Below, one piece after another: positions 1-8,738 of a stretch of DNA of 64,000 bases. Under the pieces are notes generated by a model. The model saw only the letters and a list, made by a program, of their open reading frames with translations. It searched no databases and was not told the origin of the DNA. The position numbers were made by a program, and so were the translations under genes. Numbering within the stretch: position 1 is the first letter of the stretch; each line of letters starts with the position of its first letter. Source of the DNA: a bacterium SCSIO 12827 (GTDB taxonomy: Bacteria; Pseudomonadota; Alphaproteobacteria; Rhodospirillales; Casp-alpha2); assembly GCA_024397995.1 (NCBI GenBank), contig CP073746.1, positions 3,088,501 through 3,152,500 on the forward strand. Reading direction: 5' to 3'.

Positions 1-498
1 ACGGAAACGGATCCGTCAACGAACACGACGGACCAGACAGCCGCCGTTCGCTCCCAAGGGATCGAACTGGAAGGTGTCGCGAGTTTCGACTTCGGCCTGA
101 ACGTGACCGCCGGATACACCTACATGGAAACTGAAGTCATCGAGAGCGTCGACCCGGCCGACCTGGGCGATGTTCTGACGCCCGCACCTAAGCATGTCGC
201 CACGGCCTGGGCGGACTACACCATCCCGGAAGGCCCCTTCAAAGGCCTGGGCTTCGGTGCCGGCGTCCGCTATCGCGGCATGCATTGGGGTGATGGTGAC
301 CGGACCCTTTCCGTTCCCGCCTTTCTTCTGTTCGACGCCTCGGTCCATTACGAATGGAAGGGTGTGCACTTCGGGCTGCATGCGCGAAACCTTCTGGATA
401 AGCAGCATGTCGGGTCCTGCTATTACCGGAACAGCGCCGGGATTTGCACGGCGGGTGAACCGCTGACCGTCATCGGGAATCTGTCTTACCAGTGGTAG
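1..498 (+). CDS. TonB-dependent siderophore receptor, C-terminal part (5' end outside window)
   Basis: This is the last 165 residues of an outer-membrane TonB-dependent receptor; the frame is open from base 1, so the gene starts before the window. The sequence shows closing beta-barrel strands and ends in an aromatic residue (LSYQW), the usual C-terminal signal for barrel insertion. The stretch NLLDKQHV...GEPLTVIGNLSYQW is the typical end of FecA/FhuA-like siderophore receptors, and a Cys pair lies in the last extracellular loop. Small membrane proteins and a PepSY reductase follow on the same strand, as in ferri-siderophore uptake loci. The substrate cannot be told from this part. Confidence 0.88.
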   Translation, partial: TETDPSTNTTDQTAAVRSQGIELEGVASFDFGLNVTAGYTYMETEVIESVDPADLGDVLTPAPKHVATAWADYTIPEGPFKGLGFGAGVRYRGMHWGDGDRTLSVPAFLLFDASVHYEWKGVHFGLHARNLLDKQHVGSCYYRNSAGICTAGEPLTVIGNLSYQW

Positions 499-523
499 GC
501 CTCGAAAACCTGCGATGCTCTGC

Positions 524-554
524 CCCCCTGGGAGAATTTTTTTCTCCAAGGGGG
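524..554 (+). terminator. Hairpin after the receptor gene, possible terminator
   Basis: A 13-bp stem with one mismatch (CCCCCTGGGAGAA against TTCTCCAAGGGGG) closes a T-rich loop 26 bases after the receptor stop. No run of T follows the 3' arm, so it is not a classic intrinsic terminator. It could instead be a processing or attenuation structure between the receptor and the next gene, which starts 35 bases later. Confidence 0.4.
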
Positions 555-588
555 AGAGGTTATTGGTCTGTTTGTTCGTCTTAGAGTC

Positions 589-930
589 ATGAGTATGACA
601 TTCGACGAACAAACCGGACCTTTTCCCTTGGCGGCACGTCTGAGCCGTGCACTGGACATGCGTCCCCGATTAACCCGCTGGCTGTTGGCCGGCCCCGGCG
701 CAGTGGCGGCGGCCCTTCTGTTCGCCATGGCCATGCCGATTTGGCTGCCCAAGGGGGCCGCCGGGGTCGACAACATCGTCTTTCCCCTGATCCTGGTGCC
801 GCTGATCTGGGCCGTGGTCTTCGTTTATGCCTGCGTGGAGGAAAGCCTCCTGCGCTGTGCCGCCGTGATCTGCGGCACCGCCACCGTCTGCGGACTGACA
901 GCCGCCATGGCCTTTGCCGGATGGATATGA
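589..930 (+). CDS. DUF3649-type small membrane protein of siderophore uptake locus
   Basis: A 113-residue protein with a short cytoplasmic N-terminus and three predicted membrane helices (about residues 30-50, 60-80 and 88-112). Size, placement after a TonB receptor and position before a PepSY protein match the DUF3649 'iron uptake' proteins found beside FpvG-type reductases; the family call is by resemblance and context. It probably helps periplasmic or inner-membrane handling of ferri-siderophores. The ATG at 589 is used; a second ATG lies two codons later. It ends about 40 bases before the PepSY gene and is likely cotranscribed with it. Confidence 0.6.
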   Translation: MSMTFDEQTGPFPLAARLSRALDMRPRLTRWLLAGPGAVAAALLFAMAMPIWLPKGAAGVDNIVFPLILVPLIWAVVFVYACVEESLLRCAAVICGTATVCGLTAAMAFAGWI

Positions 931-970
931 CGCGCCCCAGCCGAATCAAACAGTGACGAAAGCCCCATCG

Positions 971-2557
971 ATGAAATCCCTTTCGCAATCCCAACTGAAA
1001 CGCCTGACCGCCGTGCACGGCTGGTCCGGAACGGTCCTGGGCCTGTTGCTTTACGCCGTCGTCGCCACCGGCACGGTCGCCGTATTCGCCCACGAAATTG
1101 CCGCATGGTCCGTCGGCGGCGCCAAAAGTCACGCGCCGCTGGCAGGTGATCTCGACGGCAAGGTCCGGCCCATCGCAGAACGGATGACCAAGGGATACCT
1201 TGAAGAAATCGCCATCTGGGCAACGGCCAAGGGCGACCTGAACGTGTTTCCCCATGCCCATGCCCGCAACCCGGAAAGCGGAAAGATCGGCAATTACGGC
1301 ACCCTGTTCCGGCTTGACGGCGTAACGGGTGAGGAATTGGCGCGCAACGAAGGATTCGTGTTCACGAAACCGGAATGGTTCGAAGCCAGCGCGCTCGAAG
1401 ATTTTCTCGTCGACCTGCACGTGCAGCTCTACGTTCCACGGCCTTGGGGCTTGATCCTGACCGGTATTCTCGGGCTGTCCATGATGGCGGCGGGCGTCAC
1501 CGGCTTTCTCATGCACCGCCATCTGATCCGTGACCTGTTCGTCGCCGCTCGACCGGGCAACCGTCTTGTCACGGCCCGCGACCGCCATGTCCTCGCCGCA
1601 AGTTGGGGCCTTCTGTTCGCGTTTCTTCTGGGATTTACCGGCTCATTCTTCAGTTTTGCGGCCACGGTCTCCCTGCCCCTGATATCGCAGGTCGCCTTCG
1701 GCGGCGACCAGAAGGCGATGCGCGAAACCCTTTACGAACCCGCCGTGACACCCGATCCGCGCCCGGCCGCCCTGGCCGATCTTGATGCCGTGGTCGCCCA
1801 GTCCACGGCCCTGACCGGCACGCCGGTCCGCTTCCTCGTGGTTGACCACTACGGCCGCGCCGATGCCCGCATCAACCTCTGGCACATGCCGCCACAAGGA
1901 AAACTGGCCTGGGTGCGCAACGTGTTCGACGGCACGGACGGCCGGTTCCTGGGCGTCAAACCACGGGTCGGCCGGAAACCGTCGGCGGGCAGCGCGCTTT
2001 ATGAACTGATCTGGCCCCTGCACACGGGCGATTTCGCGGGTCCCCTGTCCAAGGCCGTGTGGGTCGGTCTGGGCGCCGCCATGTGTTACGTGATCCTGTC
2101 GGGCATGCAGCTTTGGGTGCGTCGCCGCGAAGAGGCCGCCCTGTGGCGCGGCTTCGGGCGTGCGGTCACGATCACCGCCTACGGATTGCCATTCGCCATG
2201 ACGGCGGCGGCCTACGGCTTTTTCCTGTCCCTGCCGGCCGCCGATCCCTTCTATTGGACACCGATGGGCTTTGTCCTGGGTGCTCTCGCCTGTATCGCGG
2301 TCGGCGCCTTCGCGGGCGACGGCAGCGGCCTGGCCCGGCGGTTCCGGCGGTTGCTCGGCGCCGCCTGCGTCGCGCTGCCCGTCGTGCGCATGGCCATGGG
2401 CGGGTTAGGTTGGGCCGATGCCGTGGTCCAGGGGCAAGGGGCGGTGCTGTCCTTTGATCTGATGTTCCTCGCACTCGGCATCCTGCTGCTTCGCTGGGCG
2501 GCGCGGCAGCCCCATGTCCGCCCTGCCGGCGACCCGTTACCGGAACCCGCCGAATGA
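971..2557 (+). CDS. PepSY-associated TM protein, probable ferri-siderophore reductase (FpvG-like)
   Basis: A protein of 528 residues of the PepSY_TM family. It starts with the family hallmark of an N-terminal helix after LKRLTAVHGWSG, followed by a periplasmic PepSY region (about residues 60-150), further helices with membrane His residues (FLMHRHLIRD, LLFAFLLGFTGSF), a second PepSY-like periplasmic part, and C-terminal helices. FpvG-type members reduce Fe(III)-siderophore at the inner membrane so iron is released in the periplasm. A frame-open extension begins at a TTG at 914, but ATG 971 leads directly into the conserved N-terminus. It overlaps the next gene by ATGA, so the two are translationally coupled. 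Confidence 0.8.
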   Translation: MKSLSQSQLKRLTAVHGWSGTVLGLLLYAVVATGTVAVFAHEIAAWSVGGAKSHAPLAGDLDGKVRPIAERMTKGYLEEIAIWATAKGDLNVFPHAHARNPESGKIGNYGTLFRLDGVTGEELARNEGFVFTKPEWFEASALEDFLVDLHVQLYVPRPWGLILTGILGLSMMAAGVTGFLMHRHLIRDLFVAARPGNRLVTARDRHVLAASWGLLFAFLLGFTGSFFSFAATVSLPLISQVAFGGDQKAMRETLYEPAVTPDPRPAALADLDAVVAQSTALTGTPVRFLVVDHYGRADARINLWHMPPQGKLAWVRNVFDGTDGRFLGVKPRVGRKPSAGSALYELIWPLHTGDFAGPLSKAVWVGLGAAMCYVILSGMQLWVRRREEAALWRGFGRAVTITAYGLPFAMTAAAYGFFLSLPAADPFYWTPMGFVLGALACIAVGAFAGDGSGLARRFRRLLGAACVALPVVRMAMGGLGWADAVVQGQGAVLSFDLMFLALGILLLRWAARQPHVRPAGDPLPEPAE

Positions 2558-3057
2558 GTATCCTGGCCATCGTCGCCGCTGTTGCCGTCTCGACGGCGGC
2601 CCTCGCCTATCTTGCCTTGGGCAACGCCAAGCGGCGACGGGTGTTCGGCCTGCCCCCCCTTGAACGCAAGGCGTGGCAGACCTGGCTTGCCATCGCCGGC
2701 GTGCTGGCCCCCGCCGTGTTTCTGCTCTATGGCGGCGGCGGTGCGGGTTTTGTCGTGTGGTGCGGGGCCGTCAGCGTGACCGGCTGGGGCTTGGCCGCGA
2801 TGTCCCCCGCCCAAGCCGCCGCGGTGGGACGTCGGGTGATTGGCGGCACCGCCGCAGCAGGGCGCACCTTGCGGGCCATGATCCGGGCTGCCCGCGGGGC
2901 CGGGGACACCGACGCTCGGCTCAACCGCCTGGAATGCAGAATCGCCGCATTGGAAGCCGCCCTGGAACATCAAGAACCGGCGGCCAAGCCCGCCGCGCCG
3001 CGCCGTCGGAACGGCGGCGGAACGAAACCGGATGCCGCGCAGCCGTCCGGCGCATGA
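2554..3057 (+). CDS. DUF3325-like small membrane protein with charged C-terminal tail
   Basis: A protein of 167 residues. The first about 95 residues contain three hydrophobic helices and resemble DUF3325 proteins that accompany FpvG-like reductases. The rest is an added amphipathic stretch, then a predicted coiled coil (LNRLECRIAALEAALEHQ) and a Lys/Arg/Ala-rich tail. The start codon overlaps the PepSY stop (ATGA). The coiled coil suggests self-association or contact with the reductase. The family assignment rests on size, topology and neighbours rather than a diagnostic motif. It is the last gene before the Fur box and fecI unit. Confidence 0.55.
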   Translation: MSILAIVAAVAVSTAALAYLALGNAKRRRVFGLPPLERKAWQTWLAIAGVLAPAVFLLYGGGGAGFVVWCGAVSVTGWGLAAMSPAQAAAVGRRVIGGTAAAGRTLRAMIRAARGAGDTDARLNRLECRIAALEAALEHQEPAAKPAAPRRRNGGGTKPDAAQPSGA

Positions 3058-3079
3058 TCCGGAAAACTCTCTATTGGAA

Positions 3080-3099
3080 TTGATAATCATTCTCATTTA
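3080..3099 (+). promoter_or_regulatory. Fur box upstream of fecI
   Basis: The sequence TTGATAATCATTCTCATTTA closely matches the Fur/iron-box consensus (GATAATGATAATCATTATC). It sits 62-81 bases before the sigma factor start, as expected for iron-repressed fecI. Direct match seen; Fur control is inferred from the known consensus. Confidence 0.75.
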
Positions 3100-3160
3100 A
3101 TATCGGCTGGCCTGCCCCTGCATCATGGGACAGACGCACAAACTTGGATCCGGCCGGACA

Positions 3161-3700
3161 ATGACCAACAACGGCGCTCACAGACCGGCAAGCCCCCTGG
3201 CGCTTGCCTATGACACGCATTATGCGGCCCTGATCGAATCCGTGGCGCCGATCCTGGGCTGCCGCTTTCGCGCCCAGGATGTGGTCCAGGACGCCTGGAT
3301 CAAGCTGGCTGAACATCCGCCCGCGGATACGGTTCGCCAACCCGTGTCCTATCTGTTCCGCTTGGTCCGCAATCTGGCCATCGACCGCGCGCGGCGACTG
3401 GCGCTTGAAGTGCGCTATGGCGCCCGCGAAGAGCTGCCCCTGGCCGCCCCCAGCGCCGATCCGACACCGGAGCAGGCCGCCATTTCACGGGACATGGTGC
3501 GTGTCCTGAGCGACGCCCTGTCCGAACTGCCGGAGAGAACCCGCCTGGTGTTTGAAATGCACCGCATCACCGGGCATTCCGTGGACGAGATCGCAGACCG
3601 TCTTGATGTCTCCGCCGGCTATGTCTATCGCATGCTGCGCCAGGCGACGGTCCACTGCGCCAAGCGCCTGGGCCCCGACCTCGGCCGTCAGGAGCGATGA
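3161..3700 (+). CDS. ECF sigma factor, FecI family
   Basis: A 179-residue extracytoplasmic-function sigma factor. Region 2 (LAYDTHYAALIESVAPIL...VQDAWIKLAE...SYLFRLVRNLAIDRAR) and region 4 (LSELPERTRLVFEMHRITG...EIADRLDVSAGYVYRMLRQA) are both present, and length fits FecI-type iron-starvation sigmas. It should direct RNA polymerase to the receptor gene downstream when the FecR-like protein is signalled. An ATG at 3125 is also in frame, but the 3161 start gives the usual length. A Fur box precedes it, the FecR gene follows after about 120 bases, and the receptor follows that. Confidence 0.88.
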   Translation: MTNNGAHRPASPLALAYDTHYAALIESVAPILGCRFRAQDVVQDAWIKLAEHPPADTVRQPVSYLFRLVRNLAIDRARRLALEVRYGAREELPLAAPSADPTPEQAAISRDMVRVLSDALSELPERTRLVFEMHRITGHSVDEIADRLDVSAGYVYRMLRQATVHCAKRLGPDLGRQER

Positions 3701-3823
3701 GCGGGTTCCGCCGCATCCCGCAACTTTCCCTGTTCACGAATGCCCCCGCCAAGCGTCTATGTATATAGGCGGCCAACATCCGCAATCGCCCGCGCCGGGC
3801 CCGCACACGAGATCGAGACCCCC

Positions 3824-4810
3824 ATGACGGGCACCCCCCCCCCCATCGACGACGAGATCTGGAACACCGCCTTCGACTGGCTGATGCGGACGGAGGCCAA
3901 TCCCGGCGACCCGGCCCTGGCGACGGCCCTGCACGCCTGGCTGGAGGCCGACGCGGCCCATGCCCAAGCCTTCGATCAGGTGTGCCGCACCTGGCAAACC
4001 GCCCCCCATCTGCAACCGGCCCTGGCCGATCACAAACACCCGGCATCCTCCCGCCGCCCCCCGGCCCGACCCGCCCTCCGCCTCAGCCGTCGACAGGTCC
4101 TGGCCGGCGCCGGCGCCATGGCGGCGGGACTGGCGCTCTATGCCGGAACCGGCGCCCCTCGCCGCCTGTTCGCGGATATTTCCACCGCGACCGGCGAATT
4201 CCGCACCGTGACCTTGGAAGACGGCACCCATGTGCACATGGACACGGCGACGGCCATCAGCCTTGATTTCACCGGCCCAATCCGCCGTGCCGCCCTGCTG
4301 GGCGGGCGGGCCTATTTCGACGTCGCCCGCGACGCGGCCCGTCCGTTCGCCGTGACGGCGGGCCCCGCCGAAGTGACGGTTATCGGCACCCGGTTCGACC
4401 TGCGCCTGGACGACGACAGCGTTTCCGTCGCCGTCGAACATGGCCGCGTGGCCGTCGGCATGGCAGGACGGCGCATGACACCGGACGATGGCTTGGTCGG
4501 CGGCGACAGCTTGCGCATTGACCTGACGACCCGCGCGGCACGGCGGGCCGACATTGTTCCCGGCACCGACACCGCCTGGCGCGACGGCCGGCTGGAGGTC
4601 GAAGACTGGCCCATTACCCAGGTTCTCGCCGAACTGGACCGTTATCACCGTGGCGTCATCCTATTGGGTGATGCGGCGTTCGGCCGCCAGCGGGTCAGCG
4701 GCTCGTTCGATCTGACACGGCCGGACCAGGCCGCGCACTCCGTGGCCAGGGCACAGGGGGGGCGGGTCCGCGCGCTCAGTCCCTGGGTTTTGTTGGTCAG
4801 CCCCGCCTGA
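3824..4810 (+). CDS. FecR family anti-sigma/transducer
   Basis: A 328-residue inner-membrane sigma regulator. The N-terminal cytoplasmic DUF4880 region (WNTAFDWLMRTEANPGDPAL...WLEADAAHAQAFDQV) binds the sigma factor. A single membrane segment lies near residues 90-112 after an Arg-rich stretch (LRLSRRQVLAGAGAMAAG). The periplasmic FecR domain follows (TATGEFRTVTLEDGTHVHMD... AYFDVARDAARPFAVTAG...VIGTRFDLR), then a C-terminal STN-like region. It passes the signal from the receptor's N-terminal domain to the FecI sigma. ATG 3824 is chosen because it begins directly before the conserved N-terminus; upstream codons in frame look non-coding. Confidence 0.88.
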   Translation: MTGTPPPIDDEIWNTAFDWLMRTEANPGDPALATALHAWLEADAAHAQAFDQVCRTWQTAPHLQPALADHKHPASSRRPPARPALRLSRRQVLAGAGAMAAGLALYAGTGAPRRLFADISTATGEFRTVTLEDGTHVHMDTATAISLDFTGPIRRAALLGGRAYFDVARDAARPFAVTAGPAEVTVIGTRFDLRLDDDSVSVAVEHGRVAVGMAGRRMTPDDGLVGGDSLRIDLTTRAARRADIVPGTDTAWRDGRLEVEDWPITQVLAELDRYHRGVILLGDAAFGRQRVSGSFDLTRPDQAAHSVARAQGGRVRALSPWVLLVSPA

Positions 4811-4867
4811 TCGATCTTTACGGATAAATTTGTTCAAACTCCCCCACACCATCCGTCCTTAATATGA

Positions 4868-4897
4868 ATGCTATTAAATCGCATTCGCATAATTATG
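4868..4897 (+). promoter_or_regulatory. Iron-box-like AT-rich site before the receptor gene
   Basis: The segment around 4868-4897 (core ATCGCATTCGCATAATTA) resembles a degenerate Fur box and is the only AT-rich stretch between fecR and the receptor gene. It may instead be part of the FecI-type promoter. Weak by eye. Confidence 0.35.
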
Positions 4898-4923
4898 AAA
4901 TGGGCGTAAAGGTGTAATCGAAA

Positions 4924-7359
4924 ATGACGACGACAAGCCGCAGCAGCGGGCTGCTTATGGCCGGTTTTCTGGCCACCGGTATCGTGATTCATGTGGGCGG
5001 CCCGGCAGCGGCGGAAACCCCGGACCGCTTGGATGCGGCCGAATTCGCCCAGGCGCCGGCCGATGCCACGCGCCGCTTCGACATCACGGCGCAACCCCTG
5101 GCCGAAGCCCTGAAGGCTTTCGGACGTCAATCCGGCTGGCAATTCTCCTATCCCGCGGGCCTGACCAAGGGCCTGCGTTCGCAACCGGTTTCAGGCGACC
5201 TGCCGCCCGCCGCGGCGCTGCGCATTCTGCTGGGCGGCACGGGCGTCAGCTGGCAATCGACCGGCCCCGGCACCGTCGCCCTGGCCAAGCCCGGCGAAGG
5301 CGCGGACGCCATGGTGCTCGGCCCGATCACGGTCGAGGGACAGGGGGAAAGCGCCTGGGGTCCGGTCGAAGGATACCGGGCGACCCGCAGCGCCACCGCG
5401 ACCAAGACCGATACGCCGATTTCCGAAACCCCGGCGTCGATCCAGGTCGTCCCCCGCCAGATCATCAAGGACCAGGGCGCGCAGAACCTGAAGGACGTCT
5501 ACGAAAACGTCAGCGGCGTGGTCCAGGCCGGTAATACCCTGAACGCGCAGTCGGAGGTCCTGCCCTTCATCCGCGGCTTCGAATCCTCGGTCCTGCGGCG
5601 CAACGGATTGCGCGCGACCAACGTCGGCACGGTCGACCTTGTCAACGTGGAGCGCGTCGAGGTTCTCAAGGGTCCGGCCTCGATCCTGTACGGCGCGATC
5701 GAGCCGGGCGGCATGCTCAACGTCGTCACCAAACGCCCCCAGGCGACCGCCGCATACGATGTCGACGCCGAGGCCGGCAGCTACGACCACTACCGGACGA
5801 CGGCCGACCTGACCGGCCCCCTGACCGCCGACGGCTCCCTTCTGTACCGTGCGAACCTGGCCTATACGGACGAAGGCTCGTTCCGCGACGGCATGCACCT
5901 GGACCGCGTCACCGCCGCGCCGACCCTGTTGTGGACCCCCCGCGAGGGCACGGAAGTTTTGTTCGAGCTGGGCTATACCCGCGAGAAGCAGCCCTATGAC
6001 ACGGGTGTCCCCATCGGCTTCAACGGCGAGCAGTTGGTGTCGGACAGCACGTCCTTCAACCTGGCATCGCTCGACGGCCGCGACATCCGCGACTATTCGG
6101 CCAGCTACCAGTTGAGCCACGATTTCTCGGACGCCGTCACGCTGCGCCATCAGTTGTCGTTCCACCGCGCCCATGCGGAAAACGAATCCCTGCGCCCGCG
6201 CAACGTCGTTGGCACCGTGGGCGCCGAAGTCATCCGTCTGCGTTATCAGAACGAGGACCGCACGGACGACGAAGTCCAGGCCGTGGCCGACCTGCAAAGC
6301 AAGTTCAACACCGCCGGGATCGACCACACCTTGCTGTTCGGCTCCGAGTTTTCATGGGAGATCTCGGATTTCCTGCGATTTCGCGAGAACACGTCCAACG
6401 TGACGATTTCCGACAATCCCGTAATCAATTACACACCGCCGTCGTCACAGCCCAAACAGTCGATCCGCGCCCATAACCGGCGTCTGTCGTTCTATGGCCA
6501 GAACCAAATGTCCATGCTGGAAGACGGGCGCCTGAAGGTCCTGGTCGGCGGGCGCTTTGATTTCGTCAAAGGCGAGAGCGAAACCGACGGTGTCAAGGCA
6601 CGCGCCGTTCACGCGTCCGACTTTACGTTCCGCGTCGGCTCTCTCTATCAGCTGAACGATGCCTATTCCGTCTACGCCAGCGCGGCACAATCGTTCGAAC
6701 CCCAAGGCAACTCGGTCCTCGACGTCAACGACAATCCGCTTGCCCCTGAAACGGGCGAACAACTGGAAATCGGCGTGAAGGCGGAAACTCCGGACAAGCG
6801 GTTCTCGGCAACGGCGTCCGTGTTCTATCTGAAAAAGGAAAATGTCGGCGTGGTCGATTCCGCCCATCAGAATGCAACCGGCGACATCCGCTACATTCCC
6901 GGCGTCAGCCAGAAGGCCGAAGGCTTCGAGTTCGACCTGTCGGGCACCCCCATCGCCGGCGTCAACCTGATCGGCTCTTACTCCTATACCCAATCGCAGA
7001 CCCTGGAAAATCCGGAAGACACCTCGCAAGTCGGCCAACGCCTGGGCAACGTGCCGGTCCACAAGGCGCGGCTCTGGGCCTCCTACGACTTCCCTCAGGA
7101 TACCGCCCTCGGCGGTCTGTCACTTGGTGGTGGCGTGCGTTACGTGAGCGACAACAGGGCCCAGTTCGACACCGCCTACATCCTCGATTCCTATTGGGTG
7201 GCCGACTTGGGCGCCAAATACACATGGCGGTCGATGACCTTGAATCTCAATGTCTACAACCTGTTCGACAAGCACTTCTACGAACGCGCATCGAACCAGG
7301 CGATCGTCCATCCGGGTGAGCCGCTGACCGTTCTCGGCCGCCTATCCATGACGTTCTGA
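4924..7359 (+). CDS. TonB-dependent siderophore receptor with signalling (STN) domain
   Basis: An 811-residue outer-membrane ferri-siderophore receptor of the transducer class. It has a signal peptide (residues 1-30), an STN domain (about 45-120, RFDITAQPLAEALKAFGRQ...VSWQSTGPGTVALA), a TonB-box-like stretch near 137-143, a plug domain (about 155-290, with VPRQIIKDQG and VERVEVLKGPASILYG...GGMLNVVTKRP), and a 22-strand barrel that ends in an aromatic residue (LSMTF). The STN domain is what signals to FecR, fitting the fecI-fecR genes directly upstream. It probably imports a hydroxamate or catecholate siderophore, but the ligand cannot be read from sequence. The start ATG follows a modest purine-rich stretch. 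Confidence 0.93.
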   Translation: MTTTSRSSGLLMAGFLATGIVIHVGGPAAAETPDRLDAAEFAQAPADATRRFDITAQPLAEALKAFGRQSGWQFSYPAGLTKGLRSQPVSGDLPPAAALRILLGGTGVSWQSTGPGTVALAKPGEGADAMVLGPITVEGQGESAWGPVEGYRATRSATATKTDTPISETPASIQVVPRQIIKDQGAQNLKDVYENVSGVVQAGNTLNAQSEVLPFIRGFESSVLRRNGLRATNVGTVDLVNVERVEVLKGPASILYGAIEPGGMLNVVTKRPQATAAYDVDAEAGSYDHYRTTADLTGPLTADGSLLYRANLAYTDEGSFRDGMHLDRVTAAPTLLWTPREGTEVLFELGYTREKQPYDTGVPIGFNGEQLVSDSTSFNLASLDGRDIRDYSASYQLSHDFSDAVTLRHQLSFHRAHAENESLRPRNVVGTVGAEVIRLRYQNEDRTDDEVQAVADLQSKFNTAGIDHTLLFGSEFSWEISDFLRFRENTSNVTISDNPVINYTPPSSQPKQSIRAHNRRLSFYGQNQMSMLEDGRLKVLVGGRFDFVKGESETDGVKARAVHASDFTFRVGSLYQLNDAYSVYASAAQSFEPQGNSVLDVNDNPLAPETGEQLEIGVKAETPDKRFSATASVFYLKKENVGVVDSAHQNATGDIRYIPGVSQKAEGFEFDLSGTPIAGVNLIGSYSYTQSQTLENPEDTSQVGQRLGNVPVHKARLWASYDFPQDTALGGLSLGGGVRYVSDNRAQFDTAYILDSYWVADLGAKYTWRSMTLNLNVYNLFDKHFYERASNQAIVHPGEPLTVLGRLSMTF

Positions 7360-7375
7360 CGGCGCGGGCGGGGCC

Positions 7376-8725
7376 TTGACCGGCGGCACGCGCAAGGCCC
7401 TGTACCGGGTCCATTCCTGGCTTGGGCTTAACCTGGGCCTGCTGGCCTTCGTGCTGTGCCTGTCGGGAACCATCGCCGTGTTCGGCCCGGAACTGACCTG
7501 GCTGACCGATCCGGCCTATCGGGTGGACCCGCCGCCGGCGGCGGAACGAAAGGCCCTGTCGTGGCAGAAAATTCACGACAGCGTCCGGCAGGCCTATCCC
7601 GATGTCGCGATCCGACGGATCGCCGCCCCCCGGGGCGACCACTGGGCCGCCCGCGTTCTGGTCCACCACGGGGAGAGCGGTCTGCGCGTGGTGCTGGTCG
7701 ACCCTTACAGCGGCCGGGTCCAGGGACAGCGCAGCACCTTCAACACGCAAAGCTTCTTCCGCCTGCTGCACAAACAGTTCTACATCGTGCCCACGATACA
7801 GGGGCTGCACGGCATCCTCATCGTCGGCCCCTTGGGGCTGATGCTGCTGATCTCGGTCGTGACGGGCCTGTTGTCCATCAAGCGGTGGTGGCGGGCGCTG
7901 GTCCGCCTGCGGGTCGACCAGGGGCGCGGTGTCCTGTGCTCGGACTTGCACCGTTTCGCGGGCACCTGGTCCCTGGTCGTCGCCGTGATGCTCTCCGTCA
8001 CCGGGATCTGGTATCTGGCCGAGTGGGGGCTGCACAAGGCGGAAGTCCTGACCGAGGACGCCAAGCCCGCCCGTCTTTCGGCGGCGGCCATCAAAAGCCT
8101 GCCGCCGTCCCCGATGATGCTCGACCTGGATCATGCCCAGGCATTGGCCTGGCGGGCCTATCCGGCGCTCGACACGGTCTTGGTGACCCTGCCCCGCCGG
8201 ATGGGCGCCTCCCTGATCTTCCAGGGTCAGGCCGAAGCCTGGTTGGTCCGCGCGCGCGCCAATCAGGTGCATCTTAATCCCTATACGGGCGAGGTCCTGG
8301 CGCTTCGCCGGGCGACGGATCTGGGTGCCTTCGACCGTTGGGTGGAAACCGCCGACCCGCTGCACTTCGGCACCTGGGGTGGTCTGATCACCCGTATCAT
8401 CTGGCTGATGACGGGCCTTCTTCTTTCGGGCGGCATTCTGGCGGGCATGTACGGCATGTGGCTGCGCCGTCGGGATAATGCCCCCGTCCGGCCGCGTCCC
8501 TGGGCGGCGCTCGCCGCCATCCTGCCGACGGTCGCCGTGATCACGGCCGCCATTCAGGGAACCCTGGCCTACGGATTGGCCCAGCAACACCGCGCGCAAA
8601 TCGCGTCGGAGACGCTTGCCCCGGTCCCGGACCTGACGCCCGGCTTCATCCTGCTGATCGTTCTGTTCACCGGCCTGGCCTTGGCGCCGGCAGGATTCTG
8701 GGTCCTGTTGCGGCTACGCACCTGA
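7376..8725 (+). CDS. PepSY-associated TM protein, probable siderophore-iron reductase
   Basis: A 449-residue inner-membrane protein of the PepSY_TM family. It starts LTGGTRKALYRVHSWLGLNLG, the usual first helix, followed by a periplasmic PepSY stretch (about residues 65-125), helices with paired His residues (LHRFAGTWSLVVAVM, LHFGTWGGLITRIIW) and a C-terminal helix pair. It starts with TTG at 7376, 16 bases after the receptor stop, preceded by a GGCGGGG stretch. It is a second reductase-type protein in the same iron region, presumably dedicated to the siderophore of the receptor just upstream. The exact reaction (reduction versus export or processing) is inferred from related proteins. Confidence 0.8.
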   Translation: MTGGTRKALYRVHSWLGLNLGLLAFVLCLSGTIAVFGPELTWLTDPAYRVDPPPAAERKALSWQKIHDSVRQAYPDVAIRRIAAPRGDHWAARVLVHHGESGLRVVLVDPYSGRVQGQRSTFNTQSFFRLLHKQFYIVPTIQGLHGILIVGPLGLMLLISVVTGLLSIKRWWRALVRLRVDQGRGVLCSDLHRFAGTWSLVVAVMLSVTGIWYLAEWGLHKAEVLTEDAKPARLSAAAIKSLPPSPMMLDLDHAQALAWRAYPALDTVLVTLPRRMGASLIFQGQAEAWLVRARANQVHLNPYTGEVLALRRATDLGAFDRWVETADPLHFGTWGGLITRIIWLMTGLLLSGGILAGMYGMWLRRRDNAPVRPRPWAALAAILPTVAVITAAIQGTLAYGLAQQHRAQIASETLAPVPDLTPGFILLIVLFTGLALAPAGFWVLLRLRT

Positions 8726-8738
8726 CCGGCCGACGGGA

